Shown piece after piece: positions 55,447 to 63,227 of a stretch of 64,000 bases of DNA. The notes under the pieces were generated by a model. That model had not been told where the DNA came from. It was given only the letters and a program-made list of their open reading frames with translations, and ran no database searches. Origin of the DNA: CBDEFX01 sp965237635 (GTDB taxonomy: Bacteria > Chloroflexota > Dehalococcoidia > Lucifugimonadales > CAUZJF01); NCBI GenBank assembly GCA_965237635.1, contig CBDEFX010000002.1, forward strand, positions 2,426,924-2,490,923, written 5' to 3'. A program made the position numbers and the translations under genes. Each line of letters begins with the position of its first letter. Positions within the stretch are counted from its first letter, which is position 1.

Positions 55447-56363
55447 TCGGTCTCCTTCTGACCGTCGCCTGTGATGTCGAGGAAGTACTGCTCCAACGAC
55501 ATCTCGTCGGCTGTCATCTCCGTGACGTAGACCTCAGACCGGCCCAGGGCCGCGCTCAGCTCCGACGACCGCTCACTCGGAGCCGTCACCACCACCGACT
55601 CGCCGTCCATCGTCGCTTCCTCAACCCACTCCAGCGCCGACAGGACTTCGATGGCCTTTGCATTGTCCGTGGTGCGCAGCCGCACTCGTTCGCCTGCACG
55701 TGAGTGCACCAGGTCGGCGACCTTCCCCTGGGCGATCAGCTTCCCCTTGGAGAGGATAGCCACGCTGTCACACACCTGCTCCACCTCGTGCAACAGGTGA
55801 CTCGACAGAAGCACGGTGCGGCCGCCCGTACCCAGACCGCGTATCAGGTCCCGAACCTCGGCCATGCCCGCCGGGTCCATGCCGTTGGTCGGCTCGTCCA
55901 GGAAGAGGAGCTCGGGGTCCCCAAGAAGAGCATAGGCCAACCCCAGGCGCTGCTTCATCCCCAGGGAGTAGGTGCGGAAGCGGCTGTTCGCGCGGTCGGC
56001 GAGACCCACCTTGCCAAGCAGCTCGTCCAGCTCCTTGCGGTCGCCCCTACCGGTGATCCCCTGGTAGTAGGCGAGGTTGTCTCGGCCCGACAGGTACGGG
56101 TAGAACGAAGGGGTCTCGACGATGGCTCCGACGCGGCGGAGCGCATCCTGATGTGATGTGCTGCCACCGAACAGACTGAAAGTGCCCATGGTCGGCTTGA
56201 CCAGCCCCAACAGCATGCCCATGGTGGTTGTCTTGCCCGAGCCGTTGGGACCCAGAAGCCCAAAGACGTGGCCACGCGGCACCTCCAGCGAGAGGTCGTC
56301 CACAGCCAGAATGTCCCCGTACGTCTTCGTCAGCGCATCTGTCTGGATCACGAGCTCGTTCAT
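55443..56363 (-). CDS. ABC transporter ATPase (BcrA/CcmA-like)
   Basis: 306 aa from ATG 56363 (AAGGA eight bases upstream); the frame is open to 56387. Walker A GLLGPNGSGKTTTMG, Q-loop ETPSFYPYLSGRDN, signature YSLGMKQRLGLA, Walker B PELLFLDEPTNGMDP, H-loop LLSSHLLHEV. The C-terminal ~85 residues form the DUF4162-like accessory region seen in drug/bacteriocin exporters (BcrA, LanF). It energises the four permeases that follow in the same operon. Likely export or self-protection; substrate unknown. Confidence 0.94.
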   Translation of the reverse strand: MNELVIQTDALTKTYGDILAVDDLSLEVPRGHVFGLLGPNGSGKTTTMGMLLGLVKPTMGTFSLFGGSTSHQDALRRVGAIVETPSFYPYLSGRDNLAYYQGITGRGDRKELDELLGKVGLADRANSRFRTYSLGMKQRLGLAYALLGDPELLFLDEPTNGMDPAGMAEVRDLIRGLGTGGRTVLLSSHLLHEVEQVCDSVAILSKGKLIAQGKVADLVHSRAGERVRLRTTDNAKAIEVLSALEWVEEATMDGESVVVTAPSERSSELSAALGRSEVYVTEMTADEMSLEQYFLDITGDGQKETE

Positions 56364-56387
56364 GTAGTCCATCCTTTCGCACATCAA

Positions 56388-56890
56388 ATGTCAGGAAACG
56401 TCAGGCCGCCCGAAGCATCGGCGCAGGAATTCCGCGGAGCATATGCAGAGCCGAGAGGGGAGGCAACTCTCCAAGGAGCCGGAACCTGGCTCACGACCCT
56501 CGACCATTTCAGCCAGCTGGTCACAGGGTGGGGCCTGCGCCGCCGTCTCGGATAAGCCCGATGGAGGAAGCCACTAGGAGTCTGTCCGAGAAACAATGTT
56601 CTAAGCGATATGCGTCATTAGTGGAGTGTAAAGATGCTAATTACTCCACGACAAAGTCCAGATTACTGTAAACAGGTTATTGCGTGGCGGTTTTCGTCTC
56701 CAGGAACGAATCCTCGGACAGACTCCTAGGGGAACTACGAAGACTGAACCCTGTCCCCTAGGAAGAAAAGGCAAACCCAGGCTGGATTATCTCCGATCGG
56801 GGTGCGCTTGTCCATCAGATTTCATGCTTACGAAATGGTGAAATGGTAGCCTCAAGGTAGCCCCTGCCGGGGGCCTTGTCTCGGTTCGAG
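56388..56890. other. Intergenic region upstream of the ABC operon
   Basis: About 500 bp holding a MITE-like inverted-repeat element (56574-56729). The part next to 56388 should contain the ABC operon promoter; no clear consensus seen. Confidence 0.5.
56574..56729. mobile_element. 156-bp MITE-like element with perfect 17-bp terminal repeats
   Basis: CTAGGAGTCTGTCCGAG at 56574-56590 and its exact complement CTCGGACAGACTCCTAG at 56713-56729. The outer CTAG or TA may be the target duplication. The interior is AT-richer than its surroundings and carries no ORF. Unrelated to the 161-bp MITE; single copy in the window. Confidence 0.8.
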
Positions 56891-57286
56891 CTATAGTCTC
56901 CGTCTGTTGCGGGCAGAAATACCCCAGACAGTTGTTGCCAGAGTCAAAGACAAAGCCGAAGGAAGGAAGAAGGGGCCAACGCCCATGTCCAGCAGGCAGG
57001 CGACTAAGAAGCCTATAGCCACCAACCAGGTGACCCACTTCGCCCTAGCTGAGTCCAGCGTCATCCATTTGTAAAGCGCGACCAATCCGCTCAAGACTAT
57101 CATGAGAGGTACGAACAACAGGGGGAGAACTCCCAGCCCATCCGTGTCCAGAATACTCTCTCGATAGTAGAAGGGACCTGCCTGAATTGGCACGATGAGC
57201 CACACGATCCCGACAATAGCGAGTACTGCGGCCAAACCGGCTATCAAGAGAGAGGTCGTTTTTGTGGCTGTAAGCCTACTGCACAT
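56891..57286 (-). CDS. Small integral membrane protein
   Basis: 131 aa with four membrane segments (~12-33, 52-72, 80-100, 104-122): LLIAGLAAVLAIVGIVWLIV, LPLLFVPLMIVLSGLVALYK, WVTWLVAIGFLVACLLDMGV, ALSLTLATTVWGI. Ends in a basic tail ARNRRRL. No family recognised; downstream of the PPC lipoprotein on the same strand. Confidence 0.7.
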   Translation of the reverse strand: MCSRLTATKTTSLLIAGLAAVLAIVGIVWLIVPIQAGPFYYRESILDTDGLGVLPLLFVPLMIVLSGLVALYKWMTLDSARAKWVTWLVAIGFLVACLLDMGVGPFFLPSALSLTLATTVWGISARNRRRL

Positions 57287-57378
57287 GTTGTTGTGTCGTG
57301 GCCGCCTGAAGACGTGTCGAGTCCGCGTTCGCAGCCCCCGCTCCCTGTCGTCGCGGTGGTCGTCGAGTCAGCGGCTCG

Positions 57379-59592
57379 TCACTCGGCGCAACGGTCGATA
57401 GCCAGTTCGTAGCTACCCACGCTTTCGAGCCTCGCTTCCACTGCGACGTAGTAATGCCCCGAACTCGGGGCTTCCCAGATGATAGGCTGCCGTGCATGTC
57501 TAGCCCAATCATCTCCACAGTCGATACAGGAGATGTTCACCCTATCCCAGCCCACCGCCAATGCCTGAGAGGCCGAGTCGTACAGCCTTATGGTGGAGCC
57601 GGGTAGCGTGTCCGGAAGAATCTCTATGCGGTAGGTACGTCCGCCCTCGGCTCGGAATTCGATATAATCCATGTCGCCCTGATAGTCGATACTGCCCTCC
57701 ACGGACCTCCCCGCCGCGAGTGCGGTTGCGGAGGTTGCCGAATCGCCGTGGTCGTCGGTGATTGGAACGACTGTCAGGGTGTAAGCGCCTGTACGATCCC
57801 AGCCGCTTACCGAGATGTAATGGACTTCCCGCCCCGGCGCTCTCCAAGTGAACCACCTTCTCGATTCTTCGGTGGTGAGGAGCAACAGGCGGTTCAGGTG
57901 ACGCCCGTTGGAGTCGTACAGGTTCGTGCCCCAGTGGTCCATGTCTCTGCTCTCGACGTCTATCCGATAGGGCTGACCCGTGTCCGCCGTGAATCGGAAA
58001 TAGTCGACGTCGCCATCGTAGTTCATGGAGCCGCCTACGTTCTCGCCCACGACTATGGCCGTGGCGGCCGCCCTGTGGTTGCCATGGTCGTCAGCAGTCG
58101 GAACCGGCATCTGAGCGACGGTCAATGTGTAGGGGACCATGGAATACGGAGTCTCCAGCCGAATGTAGAAATCCCCCGTTTCAGGCGCCTCCCATATGTT
58201 CCCCCAAAGCTCCACTTCGTCTCCCTTTGAATCTTGCAGTTGCAGACTCACCCCCCAGCCAGACGGCGTTTCAGGGGGGCGCGTGTCTAACCGGTAGAAC
58301 CGCCGCTTCTCGGCCCTGAACCGGAAATAGTCGCGGTCCCCCATGTACTGCGTGTTGCCCCTGATGGGCTCGCCCAGCGTGACCTCGGTGGCGGACGCGA
58401 GGCCTTCGCCGTAGTCGTCGTCGATTGGGGTGACCGTGAATGTATAAGAACCCGTCTCGTTCGACGACGACGCGACGGCAACGTAGTATTCCCCTGATGC
58501 TGGAGCTTGCCAAGCGTACCCCGACTTCTCGAGCAGATGCAGAGACCACTCGATCTCATCCCCGCCAGGGCCGTACAGATTTACCGTATAGCTATATCTG
58601 TCCAAAGTTCCGAGAGTGAGGTCCATCCGATAGACGCGGCCCTTCTCGGCCCTGAACCGGAAGTAGTCGGAGTCGCCCGCGTATTCCAAGCCGGCAACGA
58701 CCGGCTCTCCCACTCCCATGAAGGCGGCCGACCTCAATCCGTTCCCGTGTTCATCCTCGGACGGACGGCTCATCGAAGCGACCGTCAGCGTGTATTCCCC
58801 TTCCCATGAGTCGCATCCATGGGATGAGAACACTCTCGCAACCTCAACGTAGTGGTCCCCCGAGCTCGGCGCTTCCCAGATAATCAATTCCCTAAAGCTG
58901 CTAAACGCCAGAATCTCCTCGTCGGAATCTTGCAGCCACATTTTCCAACAGTCCTCGTCGCCCGTGGCAGCCTCTATCCTGTATAGCTGGCCTGCCTCCG
59001 CCCTGAACCGGAAATAATCGCGGTCGGCGATGTAGCCCATGCTTCCCCTGACAGGCTCACCCAGGGTTACATCGGATGCGAACGGTATGTCGTCGCCGTG
59101 GTCCTCCTCGAACGGGGCGAGCGTGAGTGTGTAATATCCTCCTCCGTACCCGCCTTCCACCGTGACGTAGTAGTCTCCTAGATGCCCCGGCCAGACAAAC
59201 CGCACTTCGTCGCTATCTGCGCGACCCCGGCTCTCCATCATCCTGCTCAAATCAGAGGCGTATAGAACCACTATCGGGTCGGCCACCGTTCCTGGTGCAA
59301 CCGACAAGTCGTAGACACGATTCTCCTCCCCCCTAATACGAAAGTAATCCCTGTCGTCCCCGTCGTCCAGGCTGCCATCAACAGTCTCGCCAAGCGATAT
59401 AGTGGCTGCCGATGCCATTATGGTGGCTGCCGATGCCGATATAGCGGCTGCCGATGGCGTGCTGGTCGGCAGAGGCATCGGGCATGGGGTAGGGGTATCG
59501 GCGCATCCTGTCAAGAACGCAGCGAACAGCAGAGCCAGTGCTATCTGGACGCTAATCGAAGCGGAGCATGGCTGGGACTTACGGAACACCAC
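57379..59592 (-). CDS. Lipoprotein with about six PPC-type beta-sandwich repeats
   Basis: 737 aa, GTG start (GTGGTG). Signal peptide with lipobox LTGCAD; short Ala/Ser-rich repeat SAAAISASAATIMASAATIS, mirrored by a DNA repeat at about 59396-59450. Then six units of ~110 residues each opening with D.DYFRFRAE.G..YRI (DRDYFRIRGEENRVYDL, DRDYFRFRAEAGQLYRI, DSDYFRFRAEKGRVYRM, DRDYFRFRAEKRRFYRL, DVDYFRFTADTGQPYRI, DMDYIEFRAEGGRTYRI) and separated by ITDDHGDSATSATAL-type linkers. PPC domains normally trail secreted proteases; here they stand alone, as a surface protein. A decayed relative is at 28545-29000. Confidence 0.87.
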   Translation of the reverse strand: MVFRKSQPCSASISVQIALALLFAAFLTGCADTPTPCPMPLPTSTPSAAAISASAATIMASAATISLGETVDGSLDDGDDRDYFRIRGEENRVYDLSVAPGTVADPIVVLYASDLSRMMESRGRADSDEVRFVWPGHLGDYYVTVEGGYGGGYYTLTLAPFEEDHGDDIPFASDVTLGEPVRGSMGYIADRDYFRFRAEAGQLYRIEAATGDEDCWKMWLQDSDEEILAFSSFRELIIWEAPSSGDHYVEVARVFSSHGCDSWEGEYTLTVASMSRPSEDEHGNGLRSAAFMGVGEPVVAGLEYAGDSDYFRFRAEKGRVYRMDLTLGTLDRYSYTVNLYGPGGDEIEWSLHLLEKSGYAWQAPASGEYYVAVASSSNETGSYTFTVTPIDDDYGEGLASATEVTLGEPIRGNTQYMGDRDYFRFRAEKRRFYRLDTRPPETPSGWGVSLQLQDSKGDEVELWGNIWEAPETGDFYIRLETPYSMVPYTLTVAQMPVPTADDHGNHRAAATAIVVGENVGGSMNYDGDVDYFRFTADTGQPYRIDVESRDMDHWGTNLYDSNGRHLNRLLLLTTEESRRWFTWRAPGREVHYISVSGWDRTGAYTLTVVPITDDHGDSATSATALAAGRSVEGSIDYQGDMDYIEFRAEGGRTYRIEILPDTLPGSTIRLYDSASQALAVGWDRVNISCIDCGDDWARHARQPIIWEAPSSGHYYVAVEARLESVGSYELAIDRCAE

Positions 59593-60006
59593 TTCTCTTC
59601 AACCGACATTTCCCATATTGGGAGTCTTCAGGCTCAAAGGGCAGTCCAAACGAGATTGTAGCATCATGGTCAGGTCCTGCAAGGCCAGTCAATCTCCGGT
59701 CTATCCAATAAGGGACGCGATTCTCGCCGTGAACCATGCTTCTTGTCCGTCTTCATCGTCACCGGGCTCTCCGCCAATGGGATGAAAGCGCATTGAAGAC
59801 AAGTCGACCTCCCTGGACCGCTCTCCCCCTCTTGGCAAAATCGTAGTCATACCCTCCCTCAGCTTGGCGCCGGCGATAACCGCCCGATACAATCCAACAC
59901 TCCCTCGAATAGCCATCGAGGAACCGACACCTCAGCCAACTGAAAGATCAATCGCCGGGAGTGGATGCCTGGCGTTTTCAACACATACAAGCTGGCGAAT
60001 GGTCCG
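59593..60006. other. Intergenic stretch with a doubtful small ORF
   Basis: No confident gene. A 49-codon minus-strand frame at 59701-59850 (MTTILPRGGERSREVDLSSM...) has GAGGGAGGGT directly before its ATG, but I recognise nothing in it. Confidence 0.35.
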
Positions 60007-60136
60007 ATGCACACACCAGTTGATGAGTATGCCGAGAGTTGCACACATCAATTCCGCGAACTCCTGTCAACAGATCCTAGCGAGCCCGAAGTCCAATCTT
60101 TCTTGGAAATGCATCCTTGGCTCGTTCCCAGCGCAG
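60007..60136 (+). pseudogene. Shedu/DUF4263-like protein, N-terminal fragment
   Basis: About 43 codons from ATG 60007: EYAESCTHQFRELLSTDPSE then PEVQSFLEMHPWLVPSA, the characteristic N-terminal pattern of DUF4263/Shedu-type proteins (E.E.Q.FL..HPWLL). It ends abruptly where serine-recombinase sequence begins in another frame. The nuclease domain is missing. Confidence 0.6.
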
Positions 60137-60434
60137 GGAGGTCCTCGACGACGTGGAGACCATCGCAGCCTACGCCCAGGACATGAGCGAGTTCCTCAAC
60201 GAGAGCGAGCTGACCGAGCGCAGGGCCTTCATCGAAACCTTCGTCAAGGAGATCGTCGTCATGCCCGGCGACGCCCTGCTGCGCTACACCGTCCCCATGC
60301 CGGAGGATAGCCTCGCACCGGGCCGGAACGTCGAGGATATGGCGCTAAACGGCTCGGTGCTAGCTACCGTGCCGGTTGGTGGGCCTGTTTTGACTGTAGG
60401 CAGAACCATCTTCGAGATGTGGTTGGGACTGTGA
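60135..60434 (+). pseudogene. Large serine recombinase, C-terminal fragment
   Basis: About 100 residues with no natural start: LDDVETIAAYAQDMSEFLNE, SELTERRAFIETFVKEIVVM and PGDALLRYTVPMPEDS form the C-terminal tail of large serine recombinases. The recombinase at 23323 lacks just this region. About 120 residues are missing between the two pieces, so they may be halves of one gene or of two relatives. Confidence 0.8.
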
Positions 60435-61170
60435 GACTTGATAGGCTCACTCCCCAGAATTGTGAAGGTGAGGCATGGGCGGATGCAACGCCCATGCCCC
60501 ATGTTGCGAAGACGGGTTGCCTGTGTCACCCTACGATTCCTTCTGCCTCCAGCCTCACAATTGACTCGCTGCGACTCTAAGCTTGGTGCCGCAGGGGCTG
60601 TTCACTGTTTGCTAGGGCGGAAGTCCCTAGAATCGAGGCAATCATCGTAGGTCGCCCGATCAATCGGAATCCAGGTCGTGCCTGGAACCCCCTCCGTGAG
60701 AGGCTCCCAAGACCAACGGGGGAGCAGGACTCAAACGTGAGCCACCTATCCTGCGCCTTGGCGATTTCCTTCGCTAAGCGTCCTGCAGGTCCGAAGTCCC
60801 AATCCTAGCTGTAGGCGGCTCGCACTAGTGGCCCAACATCCTAGCAATGAAGGGTAGCGCGAATGCTGTTCGACACCCCCATCCCAACCTTCCCCCTTGA
60901 CGGGGGAAGGGGCTCACCGGTGCCGTGAGCTCTCACCAATCCAGGCTGTCCATCATTTCAAAGATTTCGCACCACTAGGTTCGAGGGGCAAGACGACATC
61001 GATGCCCTTTTCCTGCCCTCCAGAGTCACGCTACCTCAGTAGACGCAAACTCCCCGGTCTTCGGATACCTGATCTTGTTCGACCAGAAGCCTTACCAATA
61101 CTATGGTTGAGGGCATTCGCCCTTGCAGTGGGATCCTCGGCCAGGGCTAGAGAGGTGCACAGGAGATGGT
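60435..61170. other. Gene-poor stretch
   Basis: About 740 bp. I see no intact gene. Open frames on both strands are short and lack coding character. A minus-strand piece near 60650-60740 (TWIPIDRATYDDCLDSRDFR) could be a relic, but it is unassigned. Confidence 0.45.
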
Positions 61171-61174
61171 TCTA

Positions 61175-61316
61175 GTCGCCTGAACTCGCTCTTGCATCTA
61201 TCAGCATCCCGACAACAGCTCCGGTCGCCGCACCACCGAGTATGCCGAATTGGTATCGCAAGGATCTCGATCTGTGCAGCCAAGAGTCCCCCAAGTATCG
61301 CGAAGGCGATTCGCAC
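61175..61316 (-). pseudogene. Decayed small glycine-rich membrane protein
   Basis: First frame: MRIAFAILGGLLAAQIEILA. After a shift near 61260 the next frame reads YQFGILGGAATGAVVGMLID then ARASSGD and stop. The two pieces join to a plausible 50-residue hydrophobic Gly-rich protein. Very small, so only tentatively called. Confidence 0.35.
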
Positions 61317-61367
61317 CTATACCTGCGCCGACTAGCATTCCTTGCATTCTTGCTCCTTCATGGCCCC

Positions 61368-61889
61368 CTACCGGGACATGGGGGCTCGTGTACGCTTCTT
61401 CCGGTCCTTGGATGACTGACGAACCCTGAGTCCCCGTCGTACGTCTTCTCGATGCTCAATTAACCCCGCTATGCCATGCGAGTGCTCTGGCCACAGGTCA
61501 GTCCGCGTGGCAGTCAATCCATAGAGGCCTACGTAGGCGAGCCGATAGAAGAATGGCTCGACAATGTCCGTCAGAAAGTATTCCAGTGTGAAAGCGGGGT
61601 CCCACGGATAGTCGAAGCCGAGACATGCCTCACCCGTGGGATAGAAGTGCAGGTCCTCGACAGGAATCTTATACCGTCTGGCAATTGATCGGTATCTCAG
61701 CCCAGTCTCATAGACCTTCGGCCACTCTGTGATGTTGCCGGCATCAAACTCAATCCGTATGGCAAATAGGTCGGCGATGAACGTATGATGAGATCGAGCG
61801 GTAACGTGCCGGCCACTAAAAACTTGCCCGGCGTCTCTGTCATAGTAGGCTGAGATTTCGAGCGTTCCCTCAGCCCTCTCCGCACTCAA
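61368..61889 (-). CDS. Candidate prokaryotic E2-like (UBC-fold) protein
   Basis: 173 aa. LEISAYYDRDAGQVFSGRHV and DLFAIRIEFDAGNITEWPKV resemble the beta-meander of E2 folds, where a strand is followed by a Pro. Then DLHFYPTGEACLGFDYPWDP, with His81 eight residues before Cys89 and a W-x-P-A-x-T stretch after it (compare eukaryotic HPN...G.ICLD...WSPALT). The C-terminal part FLTDIVEPFFYRLAYVGLYG and SHGIAGLIEHRED resembles a conserved tail seen in uncharacterised bacterial proteins. If correct, Cys89 would carry a ubiquitin-like or other acyl group. The neighbour is a TIR-like gene 64 bp upstream, same strand. Assignment is by eye only. Confidence 0.5.
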   Translation of the reverse strand: MSAERAEGTLEISAYYDRDAGQVFSGRHVTARSHHTFIADLFAIRIEFDAGNITEWPKVYETGLRYRSIARRYKIPVEDLHFYPTGEACLGFDYPWDPAFTLEYFLTDIVEPFFYRLAYVGLYGLTATRTDLWPEHSHGIAGLIEHREDVRRGLRVRQSSKDRKKRTRAPMSR

Positions 61890-61953
61890 GCCGGTTGTCA
61901 GCAGTGGTTGGTGTTTGCAAAGCCACCAGAAATCACTTTGCGTGATGTTCTCC

Positions 61954-62634
61954 TTAGGTCCTCAGATAAAGGTACGGTTTCCTTGGGGTCGCCGATCTTG
62001 TTATCAAGGCAGCCGTCGCTACAGCCTCGGCTTGCCCATTCGGCTCGGTGTATGAACCATCTGGGCTGGGCTGGACGGCTTGTCTGCCAGCGGTTTGGCT
62101 CGGTGAGAGATTCCGCCTGAGTTTCCGTCTGCCGTTCTTGACTGAATCTCGCTTGCCCTCATCCTCCCTCGCTTCGAAGGCCTGGTCGATCCACTTGGCA
62201 AGTTGTGTCCGGTTCTTGGGATAGGAATAGGACTTCGCGTACCCTGACTCCCAATTGTCGACTAATCTATCGGGCAGTATGGCCTCACTCAGCTCTGGTG
62301 ACAAGATTGCCAGCACTCCATTTGGCAAACCTGCCTTGGGGCCCTGATGCAAGCTGGCGGCAAGCTCCCAGTCCACGAACTTTCGAGTCCATGTGTTCTT
62401 ACCAACGAAGACCAGCGTGACTGTGGAGTCTCGGATATGTTCTTCGCGGATGCGCCGCATGACGTAGTCGTCGTCATCACTCTCGATCAGTTCATCCATC
62501 GTCTGATCGCTACCGACTGCCCTTGCTATGAAGACATCCCGGTCATGGTCAAACGTCTCGATGAACTTGTCCACCTCCTCCTGGTCGTCGCGATGGTATG
62601 ATATGAACGTCTTGTGACGGACTTGATCTGTCAT
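61954..62634 (-). CDS. TIR-like (DUF1863/ThsB-type) domain protein
   Basis: 226 aa. KTFISYHRDDQEEVDKFIET is the first strand/BB region of a TIR-like fold; DSTVTLVFVGKNTWTRKFVD then WELAASL includes the conserved W-E pair, the Glu being the candidate NADase residue. The domain spans ~5-170; a basic, probably disordered tail follows (NGRRKLRRNLSPSQTAGRQA). Bacterial DUF1863/TIR proteins often sense infection or make NAD-derived signals (as ThsB in Thoeris). No thsA is visible. Likely forms an operon with the E2-like gene downstream. Confidence 0.8.
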   Translation of the reverse strand: MTDQVRHKTFISYHRDDQEEVDKFIETFDHDRDVFIARAVGSDQTMDELIESDDDDYVMRRIREEHIRDSTVTLVFVGKNTWTRKFVDWELAASLHQGPKAGLPNGVLAILSPELSEAILPDRLVDNWESGYAKSYSYPKNRTQLAKWIDQAFEAREDEGKRDSVKNGRRKLRRNLSPSQTAGRQAVQPSPDGSYTEPNGQAEAVATAALITRSATPRKPYLYLRT

Positions 62635-62831
62635 CGTATGATTCTCCTTCAGCTAGTCGCTGACCCTCACTTTGGTCTTCGGGCTGGCCCTACTTGGACT
62701 GGGGCCACAGGATGCAGTATAGAGACGGGCGCTCGCCATGTCAAGCGCTCGCGCTCTAGAGCTGGAACGTTGACGAATTGATGCCTTGGGCATTACCCTA
62801 CGCGCGCAATCACTTAGGGGAGGTGATGCCC
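62635..62831. promoter_or_regulatory. Divergent intergenic region between TIR-like and HTH genes
   Basis: About 200 bp from which both gene pairs are transcribed outward. GGGGAGGTG (62818-62825) is the RBS of the HTH gene. TTGACG near 62771 could be a -35 box but the matching -10 is poor. The HTH protein encoded next door is a reasonable candidate regulator of both sides. Confidence 0.4.
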
Positions 62832-63227
62832 ATGCCCCTCGGCACCTATCTGCGGCAGGTGAGGATTAAACGTCAGCTCTCACTCCGAGACGTACAGCAA
62901 CTGGCAAGAGACAAGCGCCTAGGGGCGGAGCTCAGTAGTGGCTATCTCAGTATGCTGGAGCGGAACGAAGTAAAGGAGCCCTCTCCCAGGATTCTCCACG
63001 CTCTCGCGTCGATCTACGAAGTCGCCTACATTGATTTGATGCGTAGGGCAAGATACATTCCAACCGAGGCTAGCATGGAAGGGGCTCGACCAGCCTTCGT
63101 AGCGTTCAGGGGTGCTTCCCAGCTATCTGAGGAGCAACAAGACCGTATTCAGCGCATGATCGACTTTGAACTCAGTGAATCCCGCAGGGCGAAGCGACAG
63201 GGGAGATCGAAGTACGCCGATGGCTAG
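62832..63227 (+). CDS. XRE-family HTH regulator
   Basis: 131 aa from ATG 62832 (GGAGGTG six bases upstream). HTH at ~5-65: LGTYLRQVRIKRQLSLRDVQ, LSSGYLSMLERNEVKEPSPR, ILHALASIYEVAYIDLMRRA. C-terminal helix SEEQQDRIQRMIDFELSESR. The stop overlaps the next gene by ATGGCTAG (8 bases). HTH plus ImmA-type peptidase pairs usually form a repressor and the protease that removes it. Confidence 0.9.
   Translation: MPLGTYLRQVRIKRQLSLRDVQQLARDKRLGAELSSGYLSMLERNEVKEPSPRILHALASIYEVAYIDLMRRARYIPTEASMEGARPAFVAFRGASQLSEEQQDRIQRMIDFELSESRRAKRQGRSKYADG

Noticed and set aside
59396..59450. Short tandem repeat (GTGGCTGCCGATGCC-like) as a CRISPR-like or regulatory array
   Set aside because: It is in-frame and encodes the Ala/Ser-rich repeat of the PPC lipoprotein.
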